Assembly (NCBI RefSeq): GCF_015555045.1
Contig: NZ_JADNJQ010000019.1
Span: 1 to 40,823, forward strand
DNA length: 40,823 nt
DNA from: Collinsella aerofaciens
GTDB lineage: Bacteria; Actinomycetota; Coriobacteriia; Coriobacteriales; Coriobacteriaceae
Direction of reading: 5' to 3'
Shown here piece by piece: positions 28,557 through 35,184 of the stretch (position 1 is its first letter; each line of letters starts with the position of its first letter). The notes under the pieces are model-generated. The model was given only the letters and a program-made list of their open reading frames with translations. It was not told where the DNA came from and made no database searches. The position numbers were made by a program, and so were the translations under genes.

Positions 28557-28587
28557 ACGTTGCGCTGTGTTGCGGCAATACAGTCAA
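28557..28587 (-). promoter_or_regulatory. MerR-type promoter with dyad, transporter-ubiD-ubiX operon
   Basis: The minus strand reads TTGACT (-35, 28582-28587), a 19-bp spacer and CAACGT (-10, 28557-28562). The dyad CTGTATTGCCGCAACACAG (28565-28583) starts inside the -35 box and fills most of the spacer. A nearly identical arrangement precedes the LpdD-Idi fusion gene (29696-29726); 21 of 25 bases match from GCTTG to ACAG. The weak -10 and long spacer are typical of activator-dependent MerR promoters. Confidence 0.7.
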
Positions 28588-28621
28588 GCGGATTTTTTGG
28601 ATGAGAAGCGATTCCCTAGAC

Positions 28622-28688
28622 AAAAACCGTCACAACATTCGACGCTTTTCCTCGTTTTCGAGATTTTCGCCGAATGTTGTGACGGTTT
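28622..28688 (-). terminator. Long perfect hairpin, terminator of the LpdD-Idi gene
   Basis: An 18-bp perfect inverted repeat (28624-28641 with 28671-28688) has a 29-nt loop that contains a further CTCG-TTTT-CGAG hairpin. On the minus strand the stem is followed by TTTTTG, so it should end transcription of the gene at 28714-29661. Its arm length resembles the repeat clusters at 33166 and 40638. Confidence 0.65.
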
Positions 28689-28690
28689 GG

Positions 28691-28719
28691 ATGTGGCAAA
28701 GGGACTGTCTTTTTTACAT
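28691..28719. repeat. TGTGACAAAGGG hairpin family, decayed copy
   Basis: ATGTGGCAAAGGGACTG is followed by TCTTTTTTACAT, a degenerate member of the family. It overlaps the last codons and stop of the LpdD-Idi gene. Confidence 0.5.
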
Positions 28720-29661
28720 AGCGAGGGCCGTGCGGATGAATGGGTCGCCGAGGGCCTCGCGGAGCCAGGGGGCCAGCTGCTCGGGGTGACCCTGCAGGTA
28801 GCCTTTGAGCTCGGACGGAGCCACGCGACGCACTTCCGAGATCTCCTCTTGGTTGATATGCAGCTCGCCCGGCTCAACATGGGCAAGGTAGACCTCGCAC
28901 CATTCGCACTCGCAGCGACCGTCGCCGTGGTCCTCGCGGTACACCACGTATCCGAGGTGCTTGAGCTGATCGGGCTCGCGCGTAATGCCGAGCTCTTCGT
29001 TGATGCGGCGCGCCGTGGCGGCCGCGACGTCTTCCCCGGGGAGCGGATGGCCGGCGCAGCTATCGGCCAGCACCCCGCCCCACAGGCGCTTGAGCGGACT
29101 GCGGCGACAGAGCAGCAGGCGCGCGTCTTCGCCCCGGCCCTCGACCAAAAGCGTCAGAAATGCCTGATGCAGGATGCCCTCACCAGCATGGGCCTCGATG
29201 CGGTCGACGGGGCCAAGCGCCTCGCCGGTCGCAGCATCGACCGCCACGACCTCGGCGCCCGCACCGCCCTCATCCCAGCCGGCGCGCAGAATGCGGGCTG
29301 CGGCTTCCTCGAGCGCGGCGATGAGCTCCTTGGTGGTGTCGAGCACGCGCTGCAGGTCGTCACCGCTCGCTTGTTCAACATGAAAACCCGTGCTTGCAAC
29401 TACCGGCACGCCAAAGCGCGTGGCCAGCGCCGCCGCGATATCGTGCGCCGGGATCTCGTCTCGATGGCACGGAACGGCCAGGATGCTCACCGTTGCCGTA
29501 CGGCCGGGCTCGGGGCGCGGAATGGCCTGCGCCGTGGCGCCCAGGTGCGCAAACTCCGGCGAGCAGGCGTACACCGCCATGCCTCGCGGCGTCACCGTCA
29601 GCTGGGCCTCGAGCGCAAACTTGCCCTCGCCCACTGCAACCTTTGTCGTGTGCATACCCAT
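28714..29661 (-). CDS. Fusion of LpdD-like domain and IPP isomerase/Nudix domain
   Basis: Residues 1-125 resemble LpdD, the small partner protein of gallate decarboxylase (FAHLGA at 38, CHRDEI at 65, TGFHVEQASGDDL at 91). Residues 150-315 form a type I isopentenyl-diphosphate isomerase (Idi)-like Nudix domain. The Idi metal ligands have counterparts in H158, H165, H205, E251 and E253. The Nudix box G204-x5-E210-x7-RRINEELGI is nearly complete. The catalytic Cys of Escherichia coli Idi (SVCGHP) is replaced: here SCAGHP, with Ala203 at that place and Cys202 beside it. The domain could make DMAPP for UbiX, or hydrolyse it to the monophosphate that UbiX uses. ATG 29661 has AGGAG upstream. LpdD likeness is from memory; moderate certainty. 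Confidence 0.75.
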   Translation of the reverse strand: MGMHTTKVAVGEGKFALEAQLTVTPRGMAVYACSPEFAHLGATAQAIPRPEPGRTATVSILAVPCHRDEIPAHDIAAALATRFGVPVVASTGFHVEQASGDDLQRVLDTTKELIAALEEAAARILRAGWDEGGAGAEVVAVDAATGEALGPVDRIEAHAGEGILHQAFLTLLVEGRGEDARLLLCRRSPLKRLWGGVLADSCAGHPLPGEDVAAATARRINEELGITREPDQLKHLGYVVYREDHGDGRCECEWCEVYLAHVEPGELHINQEEISEVRRVAPSELKGYLQGHPEQLAPWLREALGDPFIRTALAM

Positions 29662-29695
29662 GGGATCTCCTGCCGCCCGCGATGTACCTGAGACC

Positions 29696-29726
29696 ATCTT
29701 CGCCTGTATTGCGACTATACAGGCAA
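29696..29726 (-). promoter_or_regulatory. MerR-type promoter with dyad, LpdD-Idi gene
   Basis: The minus strand reads TTGCCT (-35, 29721-29726), a 19-bp spacer and GAAGAT (-10, 29696-29701). The dyad CCTGTAT (29703-29709) with ATACAGG (29717-29723) sits in the spacer. Start of transcription would be about 29689, 28 nt before the ATG. Confidence 0.7.
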
Positions 29727-29734
29727 GCCCTCCA

Positions 29735-29763
29735 TGTGACAAAGGGACTGCCCCTTTGTCACA
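29735..29763. repeat. TGTGACAAAGGG hairpin family, full copy
   Basis: TGTGACAAAGGG (29735-29746) pairs perfectly with CCCTTTGTCACA (29752-29763) around ACTGC. It lies in the divergent space between the LpdD-Idi gene and the MFS gene. Confidence 0.85.
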
Positions 29764-29822
29764 TTCTGTTAGAGTTGCAGGGATTGAATCCCGCTTATTC
29801 ATGCGACATTGGAGTGACAACC

Positions 29823-31076
29823 TTGACCGCCGCAACCACGCCTAAAAGTAAGCCAACCGCCGCCGCGCTCTCCCCCGCGCGCACCAAGCTCTGCCTGGCG
29901 CTGCTCGTGCTGTTGGGATTCTCGCTCGGCTGCTCCGAGTTCGTGGTCATCGGCATCGAAAGCGACTTGGCAACGGAACTCGGCATATCACTTGCCACTG
30001 CGGGCCAGCTCATCAGCGTGTTTGCGCTCGTCTACGCTATCGCCACGCCGGTGCTTGCGCTCAGCACGGGGCGTTTTCGCCGCTACCAGCTGCTCGTGTG
30101 CTATAGCGTCGTCTTTGTGCTCGGCAACCTGGTCATGGCGTTGGCTCCCAACTTCCAGGTGCTGTTTATCTCACGCATTGTCCTGGGCTCTGTCTCGGGT
30201 GCGCTGCTCGCCGTGGGCGTGACGTACATCCCTGAGCTGCTATCCCCGCAGCAAACCTCACTTGCCATCTCGGTCGTGTACGGCGCGTTTTCCGTGGCGA
30301 TGGTCTTTGTGACCTCGATTGGCAAGTTTGTGGCCGACACACTCGATTGGCACGTGGCCATGTACGGCACGCTGACCTTTGCCGTTTTGATCTGTAGCGC
30401 GCTCGTGGCGTTTATGCCTCGCGCCGGGCAGACCGATGAGCCCGCCACCTTCCGCGAGCAGGCGGGGCTACTACGCGAGCCGAGTATCATCACCGGCATG
30501 CTCATCTTCTTGTTTGGCGTGGGCTCGGTCTACGTATTCTACGGCTACGTGACGCCTTATCTGGAGCAGATGCTGGGCATGGATACCGTTCAGGCGAGCA
30601 CCACACTTATGGCCTATGGCGTGTTCTGCCTGATCTCGAACATCCTGGGCGGATGGATCGATGCGCGTTTTGGCATGAAGGCGCTGCTGGTTACGTTTGT
30701 GCTGCAGGCGGCGGCACTGCTCGGGCTGTTTGCCGTGGGCGCCGCCACGCCGCTCGCGCTGGTCTTTGTCTTTAGCCTGGCGATGCTCATGTACCTGTTC
30801 TCGGTCTCATGCATCACGCACTTTATGGACGTGGCACGCAGCCGCCATCCCAAGTCGATGGTACTCGCAAGTTCGGTTGAGCCCATGGCGTTTAACGTCG
30901 GCATCTCGTTTGGCACCGCAGTGGGCGGCGCCGTGGTAAGCAGCATTGGCATTGCGTACGTGGGTGCAGTGGGCGCCGCGTTCTCGCTTGTGGCCTGGGC
31001 GCTCACGCTGGTGACGATTAAGTTGGCTCGCTGGGAGCGCCGTCGTCAATCTGCACAGCCCCGGATGCAGGCATAG
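29823..31076 (+). CDS. MFS transporter, DHA1 (AraJ/PbuE-like) family
   Basis: A proton-driven exporter of sugars, nucleosides or drugs by family. The 417 residues have 12 hydrophobic segments. The DHA1 pattern is visible: GCSEFVVIGIESDLATELGIS in helix 1, the loop 2-3 region LALSTGRFRRYQLL, and RIVLGSVSGALLAVGVTYIPEL. TTG 29823 lies eight bases after GGAG; GTG 29814 is an alternative, and the frame further upstream overlaps the divergent gene and is not coding. It shares an intergenic region with the LpdD-Idi gene and might export a product of that pathway; this is a guess. Confidence 0.88.
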   Translation: MTAATTPKSKPTAAALSPARTKLCLALLVLLGFSLGCSEFVVIGIESDLATELGISLATAGQLISVFALVYAIATPVLALSTGRFRRYQLLVCYSVVFVLGNLVMALAPNFQVLFISRIVLGSVSGALLAVGVTYIPELLSPQQTSLAISVVYGAFSVAMVFVTSIGKFVADTLDWHVAMYGTLTFAVLICSALVAFMPRAGQTDEPATFREQAGLLREPSIITGMLIFLFGVGSVYVFYGYVTPYLEQMLGMDTVQASTTLMAYGVFCLISNILGGWIDARFGMKALLVTFVLQAAALLGLFAVGAATPLALVFVFSLAMLMYLFSVSCITHFMDVARSRHPKSMVLASSVEPMAFNVGISFGTAVGGAVVSSIGIAYVGAVGAAFSLVAWALTLVTIKLARWERRRQSAQPRMQA

Positions 31077-31164
31077 GGGCGAACATAGCCCAAGGTGGCG
31101 AGCAACCGGTGAAAACCGTCCCATACGAGTAGTGTTTATCCGCCTGCAAGCTCCAGCAGTGCAA

Positions 31165-31263
31165 TTTCGTGTACTTCAGATACACACTTTTCTACTATTT
31201 CGTGTATTCCAAGTACATGAAATCGTACTAAACTATGTATCTGAAGTACACGAAATTGGAAAG
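31165..31263 (+). repeat. Three 33-bp repeats (operator array) before ATPase gene 1
   Basis: Units begin at 31165, 31198 and 31231, exactly 33 bp apart. Units 2 and 3 carry a palindrome of the form TTTCGTGTA-N5-7-TACACGAAA; unit 1 has a full left half and a weaker right half. The first left half and last right half make a 23-bp perfect inverted repeat (31162-31184 with 31236-31258). The array ends 8 bp before the ATG and must contain the promoter or leader. Confidence 0.75.
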
Positions 31264-31271
31264 GCGGCCCC

Positions 31272-32642
31272 ATGCGCAGATCAATCGAATCCGTTATCGA
31301 ATCATGGGCGACAAAGGACGCGTCGCGCCCCCTCCTCATCCGTGGTGCGCGACGCGTAGGCAAAACGTACGTTGCCGAGGAAATCGGCAGACGAATCGCC
31401 GGCGATGCGTTTGTCAAACTCGACTTTCAGACCGATCTTGAGCTGATCGCTCCGCTGTTCGACTGTCCCACCGACGACGTTAACGCCATCGTGGCGCGAA
31501 TCTCAGACTATAAACGCACCCCCATTCGCAAAGAAACCGCCTTCATCCTGTTTGACGAGGTGCAGCTCTGCGAACGGGCGCTCAACTCGCTTCGCTTTTT
31601 TTCGGGTTCGGGCTGGCGCATATGCGCGACCGGCAGTCAGCTCGGCGTCGCCACGCGCAAGCGCAAGTTGCCTTTTCCCAGCGGCGTTCGTCAAGAGACC
31701 ATGCATCCTATGTCGTTCGAGGAGTTTCTCTGGGCGCTCGACGAGGAGCAGATGGCCAATGCCATTCGTACCCACGCCGGCACGCTCGAGACCTACGCCG
31801 CGCACCAAGCCGCGCTCAGCCTGTTTCATCGATACCAGATCGTGGGCGGCATGCCCGCCGCCGTCAACGCATATCGCAAGACGTTATCCATCGAGGATGC
31901 GCGCGTCGAGCAGCGCGAAATCGACGAGACCTATACCGCCGATATGACCGACCCCGAAAACGGGATCAGCGGCGTGGCGGCGCGCAAGGTCTGGCGCTCC
32001 ATTCCGTCCCAGCTGCTGAGATCGTCCACAAAAAAATTCAAGTACTCCGAGGTCGAACGCGGAGGCCGTCGCGCCAAGCTTATCGAGCCGCTCGACTGGC
32101 TCGAAGGCGCCGGCATCATATCGGTCAACAACCTGACCGAAGGCATCGAGCCTCCCCTCGTTCCCTTCGACGACGAAGATGGAAGTTTCTTTAAGGTCTA
32201 TCTTCTCGATACCGGCCTCATGTTCTACAAACTCGGCATCAACCCGCGGCTCTGGCTCGACCTCAAAGAGGATTCCGCCATAGCGCTATCTTCCGACTTC
32301 CGAGGCGCCCTGGCGGAAAACTCGGTCATGCAAGCATTTTCGGGCAATAGCTTGCAGACGTATTACTGGGTGCCGCCGTCGTCTTGGAAGACGACCGGCG
32401 AGCTCGATTTTTTACTTCAGACCGACCGTATGGAAATTGTGCCCGTCGAAGTAAAGTCCGCACGTAACGTGCGCGCGAGAACCCTCGGGTCGTTTATGGA
32501 CAAAGCCCGATCGCCATATGCCTACATTTTGTCCGAGAACAATTTTTCCCGCAGCGAAACCGATGACGGGCGCGAGCTGCGCCACCTCCCCTTGTACGCA
32601 GCGGGCTTTATTGGAGCAAACTGCCTCAAGAGCAGTCTGTAA
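31272..32642 (+). CDS. AAA ATPase with DUF4143 C-terminal domain (1)
   Basis: Residues 1-200 are an AAA_14-type ATPase: Walker A GARRVGKT (25-32), Walker B FILFDEVQ with D96-E97, sensor CATGSQL. The C-terminal DUF4143 part ends in a restriction-endonuclease-like signature, GELDF (D379) then VPVEVKSA (E393, K395). These two-domain ATPases are common, often multi-copy and horizontally spread in gut bacteria; their job is not settled. 456 residues. GGAAAGG precedes ATG 31272 and overlaps the last unit of the repeat array. The phosphatase gene follows by 33 bp. Confidence 0.88.
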   Translation: MRRSIESVIESWATKDASRPLLIRGARRVGKTYVAEEIGRRIAGDAFVKLDFQTDLELIAPLFDCPTDDVNAIVARISDYKRTPIRKETAFILFDEVQLCERALNSLRFFSGSGWRICATGSQLGVATRKRKLPFPSGVRQETMHPMSFEEFLWALDEEQMANAIRTHAGTLETYAAHQAALSLFHRYQIVGGMPAAVNAYRKTLSIEDARVEQREIDETYTADMTDPENGISGVAARKVWRSIPSQLLRSSTKKFKYSEVERGGRRAKLIEPLDWLEGAGIISVNNLTEGIEPPLVPFDDEDGSFFKVYLLDTGLMFYKLGINPRLWLDLKEDSAIALSSDFRGALAENSVMQAFSGNSLQTYYWVPPSSWKTTGELDFLLQTDRMEIVPVEVKSARNVRARTLGSFMDKARSPYAYILSENNFSRSETDDGRELRHLPLYAAGFIGANCLKSSL

Positions 32643-32675
32643 GCCCTGCGCGACCGCCTAGAAAGGAAGCCGCTC

Positions 32676-33122
32676 ATGCAACGCATTCTTTTTATCTGCT
32701 ATGGAAACATCTGCCGCTCGACGATGGCCGAGTCGGTGTTTACCGAGCTCGTGCGCCGCGCTGGGCGCGAGGCGGAGTTTGCCATCGATTCCGCGGCGAC
32801 CTCGACCGAGGAGATCGGCAACCCGCCACACCACAGTACCGTTGCCAAGCTACGCGAGGTCGGGATTCCCGTCGTCGCACATCGCGCACGTCAGGTACGT
32901 CGCGCGGAGTATGGCGACTGGGACCACATTGTCTATATGGACGACGAGAACGCCCGCGCCCTGTACCGAATTTTTGGGAAGGACCCCGATGGCAAGATCT
33001 CGCGCCTGCTCGATTGGACCGATCGCCCCGGCGACGTGGCCGACCCCTGGTACACCGGCAATTTCGACGCCACCTACCGCGATGTACTCGCCGGTTGCAC
33101 CGCCATGCTCGAGCAGCTGTAG
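32676..33122 (+). CDS. Low-molecular-weight protein tyrosine phosphatase
   Basis: LMW-PTPs dephosphorylate tyrosine, often on kinases of capsule export, or arsenate in relatives. The 148-residue protein has the P-loop C8-YGNIC-R14-S15 at the N-terminus and the general-acid motif DPWYTG (D123). Both are intact, so the enzyme should be active. GAAAGGAAG lies before the ATG. It follows ATPase 1 closely and is probably co-transcribed with it. Confidence 0.92.
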   Translation: MQRILFICYGNICRSTMAESVFTELVRRAGREAEFAIDSAATSTEEIGNPPHHSTVAKLREVGIPVVAHRARQVRRAEYGDWDHIVYMDDENARALYRIFGKDPDGKISRLLDWTDRPGDVADPWYTGNFDATYRDVLAGCTAMLEQL

Positions 33123-33165
33123 GCGCTCGGGCGGCGCGGGCACACGGGCCACGCCGTCGGCATAA

Positions 33166-33261
33166 AACGAGCGTGGATTTTCTCCCACTTTGAGCGTTCG
33201 AGTGCGCTCTAAACGGGAGAAAATCCACGCTCGTTATCTCGGTGGGAGAAAATCCACACTC
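33166..33261. repeat. Long inverted repeat plus third direct copy
   Basis: A 21-bp perfect inverted repeat (33166-33186 with 33215-33235; core GAGCGTGGATTTTCTCCC) encloses a 28-nt loop with a small GAGCG/CGCTC hairpin. A third copy of the right arm, with one change (GGGAGAAAATCCACACTC), follows at 33244-33261. It could form alternative hairpins and lies between two convergent genes. Confidence 0.75.
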
Positions 33262-33265
33262 ATGA

Positions 33266-33296
33266 ATGTGACAAAGGGACTGTCCCTTTGTCACAT
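33266..33296. repeat. TGTGACAAAGGG hairpin family, full copy
   Basis: A 14-bp perfect stem from ATGTGACAAAGGGA (33266-33279) around CTG. It sits 12 bp after the stop of ATPase 2 and, with the copy at 34814, brackets that gene. Confidence 0.85.
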
Positions 33297-33308
33297 CCGG
33301 GACTGGCC

Positions 33309-34670
33309 CTAGACCGGCTTGACCTCCAGCTTTATCCCCTCGGCGCAGGAGTCGCCCAAAACATCCGAAAGGGCCCAGGTCGCATATAGCGGCAAATAGA
33401 GAACCGCTCCGTTGCGCTCAACGTTGCCTCTCGAGAAAACAATCCCGAGCCTTACGCCATATTCAGCCGTATCAAGCACATGACCGAGCGCAGCGTGCGC
33501 GTGGTAATAGGAGCCCGATTTAACCTCGATCGGAACAGCCGTCCCATCCGGTCCGTCGACCACAAAGTCCACTTCACCGCGCTTTTTTGTCTGATAGTAG
33601 TAAAGCTGGCGATTTTGGGCAGCCAGCTGCTGGGCCACCACGTTTTCGTAAATGCCGCCCAGATTGGGCTCCTTGCTATCAAGATACGCCGCTTGGGCGA
33701 CTCCAACGGGGTAGCGCGCCATCAACATGCCCGTATCCGATTGGTATAGCTTGAACTGCGATGGCCGTGCCGTCTTGAGCAGGGGCGACTTTGGCTCGGT
33801 TACGATATCGGCTTTGAGAGCAACGCCGGCATCGACAAGCCAGACAAAATCTCGCTGGTACTTCTCATAATGCGCCTTGGGGTCAATGGAATTGAGCACG
33901 AAACGCTTGTGTTCGCCCTCGAGCATAATAGGGAGCTGATCGTAGATGCTCTGCACCTGCAGGGCTCGCCCGCTTGCATACTTGGAGATATCCCGCCGGT
34001 ACTGTTCGTTGAGCTCTGACTGTAGCTGACGAACAGAGGCAAGGTCGCCCTGCGTGTCAAGGAAACGCTGCACGACCTCCGGCATTCCGCCGACAACGGT
34101 ATAGGTCCTGAAGTTTGCCATCATCGCGTCATGAATGTAATCAGGAATGGGCCTCTCGCTGATACACGCGTCACGTATCGTTTGGCGAGCCCCCTCGCTC
34201 ACCCCGGTTGCCCAGCAAAACTCCTCAAAATCGAGCGGGAACATCCTAAGCTCGTGGACATACCCCACGGGATAGGACCTGACGCCCTTGAACTGGGTCC
34301 CGAGCATTGACCCCGAAAACGCCCAGCGGCACCTCCCGTCCTCAACAAGGAACTTTGCCATCGTCATGATGTCGGGGGCCTCTTGGACCTCATCGATAAA
34401 CACGAGCGTTTTGCCTGGTGCAATCGACTTTCCCGAAAGAAGCGTCACCCTGCTGATGAAATCATCGGCATCCCGCGCCTCGAGAAGAGCATCTTTTGCC
34501 TGGCGATTTTCCATGAGGTTAAGCTCGATGTAGGTTGCATGGCTGGCTTTGCCAAATGCGCGAATCGAATAGCTTTTGCCGATCTGGCGAGAACCCGTAA
34601 TGAATAAGGCCTTTTGCTCGGCAGACTTCAGCCAACGCTCCAGCTCTGCCGCTATTTTCCTGCGCAGCAT
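33309..34670 (-). CDS. AAA ATPase with DUF4143 C-terminal domain (2)
   Basis: Same architecture as the ATPase at 31272, in the opposite direction. Walker A is GSRQIGKS (26-33), Walker B LVFIDEVQEAP with D93-E94, sensor AFSGSMLG. The C-terminus carries GEVDFVVDGPDG and VPIEVKSG, a PD-(D/E)xK-like signature. Sequence identity to the first ATPase appears low, so the two are not a recent duplication. ATG 34670 with GGGGAG six bases upstream is chosen over TTG 34694. 453 residues. Hairpin repeats flank the gene on both sides. Confidence 0.88.
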   Translation of the reverse strand: MLRRKIAAELERWLKSAEQKALFITGSRQIGKSYSIRAFGKASHATYIELNLMENRQAKDALLEARDADDFISRVTLLSGKSIAPGKTLVFIDEVQEAPDIMTMAKFLVEDGRCRWAFSGSMLGTQFKGVRSYPVGYVHELRMFPLDFEEFCWATGVSEGARQTIRDACISERPIPDYIHDAMMANFRTYTVVGGMPEVVQRFLDTQGDLASVRQLQSELNEQYRRDISKYASGRALQVQSIYDQLPIMLEGEHKRFVLNSIDPKAHYEKYQRDFVWLVDAGVALKADIVTEPKSPLLKTARPSQFKLYQSDTGMLMARYPVGVAQAAYLDSKEPNLGGIYENVVAQQLAAQNRQLYYYQTKKRGEVDFVVDGPDGTAVPIEVKSGSYYHAHAALGHVLDTAEYGVRLGIVFSRGNVERNGAVLYLPLYATWALSDVLGDSCAEGIKLEVKPV

Positions 34671-34694
34671 AGGCTCTCCCCTCGGTGTCATCAA

Positions 34695-34793
34695 ATGAAA
34701 TGCAAAGTTTTATACGCTTGATTATCAATGAAACGCAGAATTTTTAGAACCTAAAATCGGATGAAATGCAGAGATTTGAGATTACAAGCATAG
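34695..34793 (-). repeat. Three 33-bp repeats before ATPase gene 2
   Basis: ATGAAATGCAAAG (34695), ATGAAACGCAGAA (34728) and ATGAAATGCAGAG (34761) are direct repeats spaced exactly 33 bp. They lie just upstream of the minus-strand ATPase gene. On that strand the core reads CTGCATTTCAT. The sequence differs from the array before ATPase 1, but period, copy number and position are the same. Confidence 0.75.
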
Positions 34794-34813
34794 TAGAAGG
34801 GGCACCACCGGCG

Positions 34814-34846
34814 AATGTGACAAAAGAACTGTCCCTTTGTCACATT
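34814..34846. repeat. TGTGACAAAGGG hairpin family, copy with mismatches
   Basis: AATGTGACAAAAGA pairs with TCCCTTTGTCACATT around ACTG, with two imperfect positions in the AAAGGG part. It lies 8 bp after the stop of the TIGR04076-like gene. Confidence 0.8.
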
Positions 34847-34854
34847 GCGCTCAA

Positions 34855-35184
34855 CTACTCGTCGACGATCTCGGCGAGCCAAACGTTCAACGTATCGACT
34901 TCGGGGCAGCAGAACTTTGCCGTACCGGGCTCGTTGCCAGGCACGGTTCCGCCATAGCGCAGGATATCGATATAGGGAAAGCCCACATGGCAGGCCATGG
35001 CGCACATCTTGCCGCGGTCGCGGTCGAAGTCGAAGACGTCACCCGGCTTGTGACCGTGGTGGCAGCGGCATGTGCCCAGCTGGTCAACATAGCTAATGCG
35101 AATACGCGGGCGCTTGCCACGCGGTGCGCCGAGCGGCTTGTTCTCGCCCGTGGCCTCGGTGCCGCTCTCGTCGGCGTTACTCAT
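34855..35184 (-). CDS. Small Cys-rich TIGR04076-like protein
   Basis: A 109-residue protein with the pattern CRCHHGHKPGDVFDFDRDRGKMCAMACHVGFPYIDILRYGG and CCPEVDTLNVWLAE. The spacing of Cys and GD-F residues recalls the TIGR04076 family of unknown function; the cysteines could bind metal. The start ATG 35184 lies inside the end of the kinase gene (ATGAGTAA, 8-nt overlap), so the two are translationally coupled. Confidence 0.75.
   Translation of the reverse strand: MSNADESGTEATGENKPLGAPRGKRPRIRISYVDQLGTCRCHHGHKPGDVFDFDRDRGKMCAMACHVGFPYIDILRYGGTVPGNEPGTAKFCCPEVDTLNVWLAEIVDE

Noticed and set aside
31165-31263. CRISPR-like appearance of the 33-bp repeat arrays
   Set aside because: Only three units, palindromic and imperfect, no constant repeat with distinct spacers, no cas genes; an operator array fits better.
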